DNA of 64,000 nt from the NCBI GenBank assembly GCA_963792895.1, contig CAWBYA010000004.1, positions 409,219 through 473,218 of the forward strand, given 5' to 3'. The DNA comes from UBA6912 sp963792895. Its GTDB lineage: Bacteria > Actinomycetota > Acidimicrobiia > Spongiisociales > UBA5794. Below, piece after piece: positions 29,975 through 39,599 of the stretch; position 1 is the first letter of the stretch, and each line of letters begins with the position of its first letter. The position numbers were made by a program, and so were the translations under genes. Below the pieces are notes generated by a model, which worked only from the letters and a program-made list of their open reading frames with translations, had not been told where the DNA came from and searched no databases.

Positions 29975-30757
29975 ATGGTTGCCAATGCCGCTGCGTTCTT
30001 CGACCTCGACCGCACCCTGATCACGGGCGCTTCCGTGTTCCCTTTCGCCATCGAGGCGTATCGCGCGGGTCTCGTCAAGAACAACGAAATCCTGCGATGG
30101 GGCGTCAGCGCACTGAGTTTCAAGCTCCTCGGCGACAGGGGCGACGCCACCGACCAGGCCCGTGCGGACTTCCTCGGCAAGATCGCAGGCGTATCGGTGG
30201 AGCAGATCGGCGACATCGGTAGGGAGATGCTCCCCGGCCTCGTCAACAAGGTGCGTCCCGAATCCAAGCGCCTCGTCAAGATGCACCACGAGGCGGGCCG
30301 TGACACGTGGATCGTGTCCGCCTCACCCAACGGCATCGTGGAGGGTCTCGCCGAAGCGTTGGGGATGACGGGGGCTATCGGAACCAAGGGCAAGATCGTC
30401 GACGGCCACTACACGGACGAGCTCGAGGGGCCCTTCGTCTACGGCCCCGGGAAGGCGGAAGCGATCACCTCGCTCGCTGCAGAGAGGGGGTACCGGTTGG
30501 AGGCCTGCTATGCCTACAGCGACTCCGTGTCGGACCTGCCGATGCTCGAAACCGTGGGTCACCCCGTGGCCGTCAACCCCGACGGGGCCCTCGAGCAAGT
30601 CGCCTACGAGCGGACCTGGCCGATCGTCATCTTCGCCCGCAAGACCAAGCGGGCGGTGGCCGTCGGCTCGCTGGCCAGCGCCACGGCTGCGACGGTAGCG
30701 TCGGCGTATCTCCTCGGTCGTCGGCACGGGAAAGCCCCGCGACTGCACGTCTCGTGA
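29975..30757 (+). CDS. HAD-IB family phosphatase
   Basis: 260 residues from ATG 29975. HAD motif I is FFDLDRTLITG at residues 8-18, motif II VSASPNG near 110, motif III Lys in GPGKAEAI and motif IV YSDSVSDLPML. The length and helical cap match HAD-IB enzymes (serine-phosphatase-like and lysophospholipid-related). The C-terminus has a hydrophobic Ala-rich segment (about 228-248) that could attach it to the membrane. Actinobacteria often fuse or pair this domain with acyltransferases in lipid synthesis, but none is adjacent. Confidence 0.85.
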   Translation: MVANAAAFFDLDRTLITGASVFPFAIEAYRAGLVKNNEILRWGVSALSFKLLGDRGDATDQARADFLGKIAGVSVEQIGDIGREMLPGLVNKVRPESKRLVKMHHEAGRDTWIVSASPNGIVEGLAEALGMTGAIGTKGKIVDGHYTDELEGPFVYGPGKAEAITSLAAERGYRLEACYAYSDSVSDLPMLETVGHPVAVNPDGALEQVAYERTWPIVIFARKTKRAVAVGSLASATAATVASAYLLGRRHGKAPRLHVS

Positions 30758-30817
30758 AGCGCGGGAGCGACGTCGCCAACGTCGCAGCCATGCCGGCGAA
30801 GGCGGGCTCGACTGACG

Positions 30818-31297
30818 TCAGGCCGGTGCGGTGACGTCGGCGAGCGTGGCCCCGACGGCTGCAACGAGGTGGCCTGCGTCGAGCGTGATCGAGAGTCCGT
30901 GGGCACCCCCGCCGACCGATACGTCGCCGGCGTCTGCGAGGCTCGAATCGGCTACAACGGGCCATGACCGCGCCGCACCAAACGGTGTGATCGTGCCGCG
31001 CTCGTACCCGGTCACCTCTTGCGCTTCGGCGGCGTCTGGCAGGGACAACCGGCGAACTCCCAGGTGCGCACGCAGCTTCGGCCAGTCGATCACACGGTCG
31101 CCGGGAACGAGCACGAATACATAGTCGTTGTCACCCCGGCGGACCACGAGTGTCTTGAGCAGCGCATGAACCGAGACACCTCGCATCGCCGCCGCCTCTT
31201 CGACACTTCCCGCACGTGCCGTGCGCACGACGCGATGGGGAATGCCGGTAGCCGAGATCGCATCGAGCGCCGGCGTGGTGGGGCCGGCGCCTGTCAT
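30818..31297 (-). CDS. YbaK/EbsC-type aminoacyl-tRNA deacylase
   Basis: 159 residues. The fold pattern is that of the trans-editing YbaK/ProX family: IPHRVVRTARAGSVEEAA, then LLKTLVVRRGDNDYVFVLVPGD, ARSWPVVADSSLA and the C-terminal GGGAHGLSITLDAGHL. Lys in LLKTLVV corresponds to the catalytic Lys of the family. It removes wrongly attached amino acids (Cys or Ala on tRNAPro, or similar). The ATG overlaps the stop of the upstream CoA ligase (ATGA), so both genes are coupled on one message. Confidence 0.82.
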   Translation of the reverse strand: MTGAGPTTPALDAISATGIPHRVVRTARAGSVEEAAAMRGVSVHALLKTLVVRRGDNDYVFVLVPGDRVIDWPKLRAHLGVRRLSLPDAAEAQEVTGYERGTITPFGAARSWPVVADSSLADAGDVSVGGGAHGLSITLDAGHLVAAVGATLADVTAPA

Positions 31298-32859
31298 CCG
31301 CCGGCCGCGTCCCGGTCCTTCAAGAGTCGTCGCAGGATCTTGCCTGAAGCGGACTTGGGTATCTCCTGGACCAACTCGACCATCCGGATGCGCTTGTAGT
31401 GCGCGACATGCCCGGCGACGAATTCCATCAGATCCTCGGGGGTCGTCTCGTGGCCCGGCTTGAGCACGACGAAGGCCTTCGGCAGCTCACCCGCTTCTTC
31501 GTCCGGGATGCCGATCACTGCGGCATCGGCGACGTCGGGATGGGTGAGCAGCAGTCCCTCGAGCTCAGCCGGTGGGACCTGGAAACCCTTGTACTTGATG
31601 AGCTCCTTGAGCCGATCGACGATGTAGAAGTGGTCGTCGTCATCGACGTGGCCGATGTCGCCGGTGTGGAGCCAGCCTTCCTCGTCGATCGTGATGCTCG
31701 TTGCGTGCGGGTTGTTCAGGTAGCCGTGCATCACCTGCGGGCCGCGAATCCAGATCTCGCCATCCTCGTTGCGATCGAGGTCCTCTCCGGTCTCGGGTTC
31801 GACCACCCTGATCTCCGTGTTCGACACGGTCACGCCGATCGACCCGGGTTTGTATTGACGCGGCGGGGTTGCATGCGTCACCGGGCTCGTCTCGGTCAAG
31901 CCGTAGCCTTGCACGACCTCGCAGTTGATCCGAGCAGACGCCGCAGCGGCAAGCTCGGCGCTGAGCGGGGCTGCGCCGGAGAACACCTGGGTGAGGGCGG
32001 AGAGGTCGTAGTTGTCGACGATCGGGTGCTTGGCAAGGGCGAGGATGATCGGCGGCACCAAATAGGCCCTCGTCACCTTGTGGTCCTGGAGCGTCTGGAG
32101 GAACTCGACGAGGTCGAAGCGTGGCATCGTCACAGCGGTGGCTCCCCAATGGAGCACACCGTTCATCAACACCTGCATGCCGTAGATGTGAAAGAACGGA
32201 AGGACGGCGATGACCACCTCGTTGTCCTCGAATGAGAGGGCGTGCTCGCACTGTGCGAGGTTGGATGTGAGGTTGTGGTGCGACAACATGACGCCCTTGG
32301 GGAGCCCCGTCGTGCCGCTCGAGTACGGCAGCACCACGAGGTCGTTCTTGGCGTCTACCGGGGTCTGGGCCACCGGATCGGCTGCGAGGAGGGCGGCGAA
32401 CGGGGTAGCGCCTTCAGCTTCCCCGAGTACGAAGATCTCCTCGACCTTGCTGTGGGCGGCCGCTTCGCGGGCGGTATCGAGGAACATCGGGATCGTCAGG
32501 AGAAACCGTGCCCCCGCATCGTTGAGCTGATACTCGACCTCCTCGGCCGTGTAGGTCGGGTTGATGGTTGTGGCGATGCCACCGCGTGTGGCGACGGCAT
32601 GAAAGGCGATCGCATACTCGGGCAGATTCGGCGCCATGATCGCGAACACGTCGCCCTTTTCGAATCCGCGAGCGGCGAGCCCGCCGGCGGCCTTGAGGAC
32701 GGCGCCATAGAGCTGGCCGTAGGTGTAACTGCGACCGGTCGGTCCGTCGATCATCGCCGTCGTGTCGGGCTGGGTCTCGGCAAGACGGAAGACGAACGGT
32801 GTGATGGCCACGTCTGGCAGGACCACGTCGGGTAGCGGGCTGGTGAAGATCTTGGCCAC
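31294..32859 (-). CDS. AMP-forming CoA ligase, 4-coumarate--CoA ligase-like
   Basis: 521 residues from GTG 32859, set by GAGGAG; 32 extra codons upstream lack support. Motifs: YSSGTTGLPKGVMLSH, YGLTETSP, the RLKELIKYKGFQVPPAELE hinge and the catalytic Lys in PKSASGKILRRLL. The KxxPPAELE hinge places it with 4-coumarate and medium-chain acyl ligases and with luciferase-like enzymes. Probable role: activation of an aromatic or medium-chain acid. Divergent from the PaaK-like gene 125 bases away. Confidence 0.88.
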   Translation of the reverse strand: MAKIFTSPLPDVVLPDVAITPFVFRLAETQPDTTAMIDGPTGRSYTYGQLYGAVLKAAGGLAARGFEKGDVFAIMAPNLPEYAIAFHAVATRGGIATTINPTYTAEEVEYQLNDAGARFLLTIPMFLDTAREAAAHSKVEEIFVLGEAEGATPFAALLAADPVAQTPVDAKNDLVVLPYSSGTTGLPKGVMLSHHNLTSNLAQCEHALSFEDNEVVIAVLPFFHIYGMQVLMNGVLHWGATAVTMPRFDLVEFLQTLQDHKVTRAYLVPPIILALAKHPIVDNYDLSALTQVFSGAAPLSAELAAAASARINCEVVQGYGLTETSPVTHATPPRQYKPGSIGVTVSNTEIRVVEPETGEDLDRNEDGEIWIRGPQVMHGYLNNPHATSITIDEEGWLHTGDIGHVDDDDHFYIVDRLKELIKYKGFQVPPAELEGLLLTHPDVADAAVIGIPDEEAGELPKAFVVLKPGHETTPEDLMEFVAGHVAHYKRIRMVELVQEIPKSASGKILRRLLKDRDAAGG

Positions 32860-32984
32860 TGGGGCTCCTCGGTCGAACGGATGTCTGAGCCTACTTGCCG
32901 CCGTTCCCGGGTTGCCGTACAGGGCGCACGGCCGGCAGGAGGTGCATGGGGGCATAATGCCGAGCCAGCACCCGAGGAGGCGAG

Positions 32985-34285
32985 ATGAGGTTTGCCGTTG
33001 AGGCGCTCGATGCCAACACGCTGCGGACGCTGCAATCCGAGCGCCTGGCAGCGACCGTGAGGCGGCTGCGCGATACGGACGCGCCGTACTGGCGTGACAA
33101 GCTCGGTGGCACCCCGCAGATCAGCGCGATCGAAGACATCGGCACACTCCCGTTCACCGTGAAGTCCGAGTTCAGAGCGACCTATCCGTATGGCATGGTT
33201 TCGGTTCCGATGCGCGACGTGGTTCGCGTCCATGCCTCATCGGGGACGTCGGGCAAACCGACCATCGTTGCGTACACGGCAGACGACGTGGGGCTGTTCG
33301 CCGAGGTCAACGCTCGCGCCCTCGCCTGCGCCGGCGGCTCGGAGGACGACGTGGTCCACGTCGCCTATGGATACGGCCTCTTCACGGGCGGGCTCGGCCT
33401 CCACAACGGGGTGGAACGGCTGGGTGCGGTGGCGGTGCCTGCCTCTGGCGGCAACGTCGCCTTCCAGGTCGGTCTCCTCGCAGACCTCGGCGCTACGGGG
33501 CTTGCGTGCACACCATCGTTTGCGCTGCTGCTCGCCGAGCGTGCCGAAGCGGCTGGGATGCGGAAGGCGATTCAGCTGCGATGGGGCATCCACGGGGCGG
33601 AGCCCTGGTCGGAGGGCCTGAGGGCGAAGATCGAAGCGGCATGGGGCGGCGGATACGACGCATGCGACATCTACGGGTTGTCGGAGATCATCGGGCCCGG
33701 AGTCGCCGCTGAATGCCGCGAGAACAAGGGCGGCATGCACGTCATGGAGGACCACTTCTACCCCGAGATCATCGACCCGGTCACGGGCGGTGCCGTCGGC
33801 GAGGGGGAGGCAGGAGAACTCGTGCTCACCACCCTCACCAAACGGGCGCAGCCGGTGCTCCGCTATCGCACCGGCGACATCACCCGGTTCCTCCCTGGCG
33901 GATGCCCGTGCGGACGTACGACCCGCCGGATGGGCAGGCTGGAAGGGCGAGCGGACGACATGCTCATCATTCGCGGCATCAACGTCTACCCCGCGAGATC
34001 GAGACGGTGTTGATGGCAGACCCTGACGTTGGCGGGCAATTCGCAATCGTCATCGACAAGAGGGGCACGCTCCCCGAGGTGGAAGCCAGAGTGGAGCTTG
34101 CCGAAACAGCTCCGGCTGCTGTGAAGGAAGTGGTCGCCCAGAGACTCGAAGCGCGGCTGATGGAGGCGGTGCGGCTCAGGATCACAGTCAACGTGGGTGA
34201 CCCACGGAGCATCCCGCGGACCGAGATGGGGAAGGCCAAGCGCGTGTTCGAGCGCACCGACGATCACGATCCGCTGACCCCTTGA
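32985..34285 (+). CDS. Phenylacetate--CoA ligase family protein, frameshifted at 33989-33992
   Basis: The first frame from ATG 32985 has the PaaK-type P-loop HASSGTSGKPTIVAYT near 85 and IYGLSEIIGPGVAAEC near 230, reaching RADDMLIIRGINVYP. Adding one C to the CCCC run continues as REIETVLMADPDVGGQFAI and ends TEMGKAKRVFER, giving 433 residues, exactly the PaaK length. It converts phenylacetate or another aryl acid into its CoA thioester. No paaABCDE epoxidase genes are in the window. The indel is probably an error. Confidence 0.85.
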
Positions 34286-34577
34286 ATCGCCCCCCGGGCG
34301 GACGTCGCAACTGACCGAACCGAGCGAGGAGCGGGCCCCTCACGGAGACTCGCGTCGTGGGGCTCTTCGATCTCTGCCGGTTCGACGAGCCATCGGGAGT
34401 GATCGTGTGGCGGGAGCATCGACGGCCCAGACGGCGACACGGCCCGCCTTCGACCGGACGTCGAGCGAACCGGGCAAAGCGAGCGCGGATCGAGGATTCT
34501 CAGAGGCTTCTCAGTCGGTTCTGGGCCGACCTTCATCGGTGGGCGGCACCATATGAGCAGCCAATGAAGGAGTATCC

Positions 34578-34889
34578 GTGATACGAGAGCGAGGAGGCGA
34601 GCTCTTCGAGCACTTCGGCCGAGAACCCCGGTTCTGGTTCGGCGGCGTGCTCATGTTCGCCCTCGTGCTCATGGCGCTCGTAGCGTTCGGGTTGTGGTGG
34701 TCCCGTCGTCGGGGCGTCCTCGGTGACGATCCGCTCAGAAGGGCCGCGGCGCGCTATGCCAGTGGGAAGATCGAGCAGGTCGAGTTCGAGCGCATCCAGC
34801 GTGATCTCGACGCCGCTGCTTCAGCCGCTGCAGTCCCGCGGGCGACACCTCCCGCCGTGCCCACGGAAGGCGACGCCGAACCAGGTTGA
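34578..34889 (+). CDS. Small membrane protein with SHOCT domain
   Basis: 103 residues from GTG 34578, with GAAGGAG 5 bases upstream. One membrane helix at about residues 20-45 (FGGVLMFALVLMALVAFGLWW) is followed by a SHOCT-type helix pair (LRRAAARYASGKIEQVEFERI), a short motif common in bacterial membrane proteins and thought to aid oligomerisation. The tail is Pro/Ala-rich. The roughly 290 bases before it hold no supported gene and may contain its promoter. Confidence 0.75.
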   Translation: MIRERGGELFEHFGREPRFWFGGVLMFALVLMALVAFGLWWSRRRGVLGDDPLRRAAARYASGKIEQVEFERIQRDLDAAASAAAVPRATPPAVPTEGDAEPG

Positions 34890-34916
34890 GCCGGGTCTCC
34901 AGCGAGACTCCACCAC

Positions 34917-34947
34917 CGATGGCCGGGGACCTCCCACCCGGCCATCG
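34917..34947. terminator. Perfect 11-bp hairpin between convergent genes
   Basis: CGATGGCCGGG at 34917-34927 pairs without mismatch with CCCGGCCATCG at 34937-34947 around a 9-base loop. It lies between the convergent stops at 34889 and 34949. No T run on either side; a bidirectional transcription barrier is likely but unproven. Confidence 0.45.
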
Positions 34948-34948
34948 C

Positions 34949-36088
34949 TCACGGTGCACGCGCTCGCGACTCGAGCCCATGCATCGCAGGTAGCCGCTCC
35001 CGCCCTTCCTCGACGGCGATGACGAGGGCGCCGGACAACACGAGCCCCGCTGCTGCCGTTGTGGCAAGCGCGGTGAAGGCGCCTGCGTCGACGAAGGCGC
35101 CCCCCATGAGCGGAGCAGCTGCTCGCCCAACGGCCATCATCGCTTGGGCATCGCCGGCTCGTTCTGCCGGCTCCAGGGAACGAGCCGACAGCATCTGGAG
35201 CACTCCTGGCACACCCATCCAGAAGGCGAAACCCCACCACGTCATGCCGACGAAGAAGAGAAACGGCGTCGACCCGGCGATGGTGAGGAAGGCTGCGGGG
35301 CCTGTTGAGGCGAGCCACCAGCCGGGCCGGCGGTGGCGCCCGCTCAACCGTGCCCCGAGGAGGCCGCCGCCGGCGTTGAGGCTGAAGGCCAGCGAAGCAA
35401 CGGTTGGACTCATTCCGAGCACCTCGGTGGCGGCCACCGCCTCGAACAGGAACAGCGCGGCGCCGGCAAAGGTCAGCAAGAACAGCGCCACGAGGAGCAC
35501 GCGGTTGCTCCTCGACGCGCTCACCAGCCGCCTCGGCTCTCTAGGGACGTCGATGTGAAGCCTGAACAGTGAGGCTGGCAGTGCCCCGATGGCGAGGGCA
35601 AGGTACAAAGGGCGGTCCCCTGAGTCCGCAATGAGGGAGAGCAGCGGAGTCGCCAGCAGTGCCGTCACTGGGGCTGCGGCGGCGATCCGGCCCATCTCTG
35701 TCGATCTGCGCATGGCGTCCGACCACACGATCCAGGTGATGACCCCCGCAGCCGTGCCCGCTCCGACTCGGAGGACGAGCAGAAGAGGGAAGACCGAGGG
35801 CACGGCACTCGCCGCATTGAGCATGATCAGGGTGATCACGGACGTGCGAAGCAGTCTCGAAGTTGCCGCAACCAGGCGAGGTGCCATGAAGTTGGCGAGG
35901 GCGAACCCGCCAACCTGCACCACTGAGATCAAACCAGCAGTGCCGTCGGACACGCCGTAGCGCTGTGCGACCGCGGGGATCAGAAAGGGCGTTGCCGCGA
36001 ACATGAGGGCGACGGTGGCCGCAGCCGCGACGCCGCCGAGCGCCGCCCGCGGGCGAAGGGAGTAGACCAGGCGGGAGGGGGCGAACAC
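34949..36088 (-). CDS. MFS transporter
   Basis: About 379 residues from GTG 36088 (TTG 36091 is one codon earlier). Twelve hydrophobic segments can be drawn, starting ALGGVAAAATVALMFAATPF, with a short central loop rich in Arg (HIDVPREPRRLVSASRSNR). The classic MFS loop motif is weak. Segment order and length match small drug or metabolite exporters, but no substrate can be read. The last residues are charged (EEGRERLPAMHGLESR). Confidence 0.78.
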   Translation of the reverse strand: MFAPSRLVYSLRPRAALGGVAAAATVALMFAATPFLIPAVAQRYGVSDGTAGLISVVQVGGFALANFMAPRLVAATSRLLRTSVITLIMLNAASAVPSVFPLLLVLRVGAGTAAGVITWIVWSDAMRRSTEMGRIAAAAPVTALLATPLLSLIADSGDRPLYLALAIGALPASLFRLHIDVPREPRRLVSASRSNRVLLVALFLLTFAGAALFLFEAVAATEVLGMSPTVASLAFSLNAGGGLLGARLSGRHRRPGWWLASTGPAAFLTIAGSTPFLFFVGMTWWGFAFWMGVPGVLQMLSARSLEPAERAGDAQAMMAVGRAAAPLMGGAFVDAGAFTALATTAAAGLVLSGALVIAVEEGRERLPAMHGLESRARAP

Positions 36089-36294
36089 CAACGGATTCTC
36101 TCACCCCGCACGCATGTCTCGGTCGCTCACGAGGTGCCTCAGTCGGGACTCCGACGGTGACGAGGGCCTCACCCCGATTCACGCCGGGTGGCGCATGACT
36201 CCGATCGCGATCCCCGTTTCCGGGGCGCAGTCCATCGTTGGCCCTCCGCCGACGACATCTCGAGGGTCACGGCTGTCCATGCCATACTCGCCAG

Positions 36295-37392
36295 ATGCTG
36301 CAGATCATGCTGTGTGGTGCGGAAGACACCAGACGAGTCCGTGATCAGTTCTTCGAGGTCGTCAGGGATTACGGAGGCGATCCATGGCACTACTCGGAGG
36401 GCGGAATTCTGCACGTCAACTCTATGTCTTCAGGTTGGGCGAAGAACTCTCGACTGTCTGTCAGGTCTGCGGATCTACTCGTGTTCGTTATCGTCGAGTC
36501 TTACGGCACTATCACCTGGCGTTCCGAGTTCCAGCAAGCCATGCGAGACGGGAAGCCATTCCTCGTCCTCAGCCTGGACTCGACATACGAACGGTACTTG
36601 ACGCTCATACGACACATCGCCGACACGGCTGCGATCGTAGACGAGGGTGAGAGGAGCCTCGTCGACCTGATGCGTCAGCTTGAGTCGGAGCACGAGCTTA
36701 CGATCGTCCAATTCAGGGATGGACACTTCGGTGACGTGCTTCGGCGGCAGCTTGCCGGTCTCTTCTCTCATTCTCTGAGGCTCGTGGCGGAACGGAGTGT
36801 GCGATCTGCTCTCCTGCCGCTCCTTCGAGATCCGCTCAAGTTGAGCAAGGCAGACTTGCGCCTTGCTGCAGTAGTGGCGGTTGATGAATTGGAAGCCAAG
36901 TCGATGCGCAAGTTCGCGATCACGGCTCTTGCGGTTCGTGGCGGCACGGATGAGGAAACGGTGACCGCCTTGCTGGCAAGTCTCGAGCAGGGTGTCCAGC
37001 GGTTGGCGATTGATCGCCTCGAATCTCTATATCGGCAACGGCCTCCCGATCGTGACTTCCTCGATCAGTGTGTGGCAATCGCCAACAATTCGGACGATGT
37101 AGGAATTGCACGTCGCCTTGTGCCTGCCCTGTTTCGGCTCGACGTTGAGGGCGCTCTCTATGTGCTCGACGGCTTGGATCTGGGCGACGTGGGGACGCGA
37201 CGTCGGGTAGCGCTCGCGCTCGAGCAATACGAGAGCGAGATCGTCGAAGGCCAACTCGTGACGCTTGCGCTGGGGTTGGCGTCGAGATGTGAGATCGATG
37301 CGGAACCTGCATGGAGGTCTCGCCTTCGAGCTCTTGTCGAACGGCTGCAAACGTCGGCCGATCGCGCTCCTCCGACCGCACTTTCCGAATGA
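36295..37392 (+). CDS. TIR-like domain with C-terminal helical repeats (possible defence protein)
   Basis: 365 residues from ATG 36295. Residues 1-110 alternate strands and helices like a TIR or related Rossmann domain: MLQIMLCGAEDTRRVR, then SADLLVFVIVESYG followed by TWRSEFQQAMRDGKPFLVL, where the Trp-x-x-Glu-Phe pattern resembles the TIR catalytic-Glu region. Residues 160-360 are repeated Leu/Ala-rich helices (e.g. LRLAAVVAVDELEAKSMRKF) like HEAT repeats. The gene is isolated, and its codons appear less GC-biased than its neighbours', which suggests transfer. An effector-plus-sensor reading is inference; a DUF4062-like domain is an alternative. Confidence 0.5.
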   Translation: MLQIMLCGAEDTRRVRDQFFEVVRDYGGDPWHYSEGGILHVNSMSSGWAKNSRLSVRSADLLVFVIVESYGTITWRSEFQQAMRDGKPFLVLSLDSTYERYLTLIRHIADTAAIVDEGERSLVDLMRQLESEHELTIVQFRDGHFGDVLRRQLAGLFSHSLRLVAERSVRSALLPLLRDPLKLSKADLRLAAVVAVDELEAKSMRKFAITALAVRGGTDEETVTALLASLEQGVQRLAIDRLESLYRQRPPDRDFLDQCVAIANNSDDVGIARRLVPALFRLDVEGALYVLDGLDLGDVGTRRRVALALEQYESEIVEGQLVTLALGLASRCEIDAEPAWRSRLRALVERLQTSADRAPPTALSE

Positions 37393-37770
37393 CAGCCGAG
37401 CGCTCATAGGGGCCGACGTTCCTGCAGGACCGAGCGAGTAGGCAGAGACGGTTGGTGGGCAGGCTCCGACAGGTTGCGGACCGCCTCGCACGAGCACCGG
37501 ATTGACCGTGCCGCCGCAGGCCGACGCAACGGCTCCGAGCCGAGACTCCTGCTGTGGTCCTAGCTCGAATGCATCACGCCTTCGGCGTTCTCTTCAGCTC
37601 GCCCGTGTGAAGGCGGAGCTGTTTCCCGACGACGGTCAGGTGGCACGCGGCGCTGCAGGCTTGACTCTTTCGCGCTCTTGTGAGGAGGCCGCCAGTCGTC
37701 GACCACAGCCAGTCCATGGGGCCTCGAATGGTTCTCGTACCGGTATCGCCGGTGGCTCCAAAGGCGTAGG
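37393..37770. other. Intergenic region without supported gene
   Basis: 378 bases between the TIR-like gene and the CoA-transferase. Short frames exist on both strands, but none has a ribosome binding site or recognisable protein pattern. I see no tRNA, repeat or clear terminator. It probably holds the CoA-transferase promoter. Confidence 0.4.
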
Positions 37771-38970
37771 GTGCCCGCCGTGACCTCCACCTTGCTCGAA
37801 GGCATCCGGGTTCTCGACTTCGGCCGGTACATCGCCGGCCCGTTCTGCGCCGCACTACTCGCCGATCTCGGGGCGGACGTGATCCGGGTGGAGAAGGTCG
37901 CCGGAAGCGAGGACCGCTTCATCGTTCCCCTACGCGGGGATGGCGATGGCGGCGCGCTGTACCTCCAGGTCAACAGGTCGAAGCGTGGCATGACGCTCGA
38001 TCCTATGAAGCCGCAGGCCACCGAGATCGTCCGCAGACTCGTCGCCACCGCCGATGTGGTGGTCGCCAACCTGCCGGTGCCGTCGCTGGAGGCGATGGGC
38101 CTCGACTATCCCGCACTTGCAGCGGTGAAGCCCGAGATCATCCTCACGACGGTGAACGCGTTCGGGACGAGCGGGCCGTGGTCCGATCGTCTCGGCTTCG
38201 ACGGGATCGGCCAGGCCATGTCGGGCGCGGCCTATCTCAGCGGCCATCCCGACGAGCCCATGAAGTCGTACGTGCAATGGGTCGATTTCACCGCGGCGTC
38301 ATTTGCGGCGTTCGGCACGCTGGCGGCGCTGATGCAGCGATCGCGCTCCGGCCGGGGTCAGCATGTCGAGGCGTCTCTGCTCGGATCCGCGCTCACCGTT
38401 GCCAACAGCGTACTGATGGAGGAGTCGGTGCTCGGCACCGGTCGCATCGCCTCCGGGAACCGCGCTCAAGTTGCAGCGCCGGCGGACATCTTTGCGACCA
38501 GCGACGGCTGGATCATCGTCCAAGCGGTCGGGCGGCCGTTGTTCCGGCGTCTCGCCCGCCTCATCGATCGCCCGCAGTGGCTGGACGACGTTCGGTTTGC
38601 GACGGATGTCTCCAGAGGCGACCACAGGGACGAGCTGTGCGAGGCGGTCGTCGAGTGGTGTCGCAGCCGCACCACGGACGCTGCGCTCGCTGCGATGGCC
38701 GACGTGGGGGTACCGGCAGGACCGGTGCTGTCACCGCATGAGGCGCTGGCGCATCCCCAGGTGGCCGGCCTTGGGTTCCTGAACCCGATCCCGTATCCGG
38801 GGCTCGGATCACCCGCCCCCGTTGCATCGTTCCCCGTGGAGATGTCGGAGACGCCCGTGGCAGCGCCCCGTGCTGCGCCAGAATTGGGTGAGCACACGGA
38901 CGAAGTCCTGTCCGAATTGGGCTTCAGGCCCGGGGAGGTCGCGGCCCTGCGGGCGGACCGAGTGGTGTGA
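37771..38970 (+). CDS. CaiB/BaiF family CoA-transferase
   Basis: 399 residues from GTG 37771 (GTG 37780 also possible). Family III CoA-transferase pattern: GIRVLDFGRYIAGPFCAALLADLGADVIRVE at the N-terminus, then NRSKRGMTLD, GYDxIGQAMSG-like FDGIGQAMSGAAYLSG, and the catalytic Asp in VQWVDFTAASFA near 172. It moves CoA between an acyl-CoA and a free acid (for example formyl, succinyl or bile-acid CoA). The substrate cannot be told from sequence, but it joins the acyl-CoA theme of the window. Confidence 0.88.
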   Translation: MPAVTSTLLEGIRVLDFGRYIAGPFCAALLADLGADVIRVEKVAGSEDRFIVPLRGDGDGGALYLQVNRSKRGMTLDPMKPQATEIVRRLVATADVVVANLPVPSLEAMGLDYPALAAVKPEIILTTVNAFGTSGPWSDRLGFDGIGQAMSGAAYLSGHPDEPMKSYVQWVDFTAASFAAFGTLAALMQRSRSGRGQHVEASLLGSALTVANSVLMEESVLGTGRIASGNRAQVAAPADIFATSDGWIIVQAVGRPLFRRLARLIDRPQWLDDVRFATDVSRGDHRDELCEAVVEWCRSRTTDAALAAMADVGVPAGPVLSPHEALAHPQVAGLGFLNPIPYPGLGSPAPVASFPVEMSETPVAAPRAAPELGEHTDEVLSELGFRPGEVAALRADRVV

Positions 38971-39052
38971 CGAAGGCCCGGTTCTCATCGAATTCCCATG
39001 CGCCTCTCGGGTGCGTCTGAGCCGGGTCGCACACGATTGCCGACATGACGGC

Positions 39053-39598
39053 ATGCTGCGTGAACGGGAGAAGGTGCAGGTGAGGAGGGTCTTCGGCCTG
39101 CTCGGCCTGTTCTTCCTCGGCGTCGTTCTGCTCTTCAACCCCACATCGGGGTTGCTCGGAGCCGGAGCGGAGGGGGCGGTGGTCGAGAACGCCGCCGGCA
39201 CGGTTGTCACTAGCGGGGCGCCGCCGCCGGACGATACCGCCGCCGCACCGCAACCAACGACGAGCTCGGCGCCGACCACTGCGACGCAGGACATGTCGAC
39301 CGCCACCACGACACCGGTCACCGGGACCCTCGTCGTGACCGGCCCCGCCGTGTCCACTCGTTTCGGCCCGTTTCAAGTCGAAGCCGTGATCGAAGGCGGG
39401 CAACTCGTCGAGGTCTCCACAGTCCGCGAGCCCGGCGACCGCCGCTCGCAGTCGATCAACAACCGGGCGCTGCCCGTCTACGAAGCGGCGGCAATCGATG
39501 CGCAGAGCGCCGACTTCGACGCCGTTTCGGGAGCAACCATCACCTGGGGGGCGTACACCGCGTCGCTCCAGGCAGCGCTCGACGAGGCAGGGTTGTGA
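39053..39598 (+). CDS. Exported FMN-binding domain protein
   Basis: 181 residues from ATG 39053; GTG 39080, with GGGAGAAGG upstream, may be the true start. One N-terminal hydrophobic segment (VFGLLGLFFLGVVLLF) is followed by a long Thr/Pro/Ala-rich linker and a compact FMN-binding domain from about residue 95. The domain ends with DAVSGATITWGAYTASL, the SGAT site where ApbE attaches FMN to Thr. The next gene, one base on, is ApbE, which supports covalent flavinylation. A role in extracytoplasmic electron transfer is likely. Confidence 0.82.
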   Translation: MLREREKVQVRRVFGLLGLFFLGVVLLFNPTSGLLGAGAEGAVVENAAGTVVTSGAPPPDDTAAAPQPTTSSAPTTATQDMSTATTTPVTGTLVVTGPAVSTRFGPFQVEAVIEGGQLVEVSTVREPGDRRSQSINNRALPVYEAAAIDAQSADFDAVSGATITWGAYTASLQAALDEAGL

Positions 39599-39599
39599 G

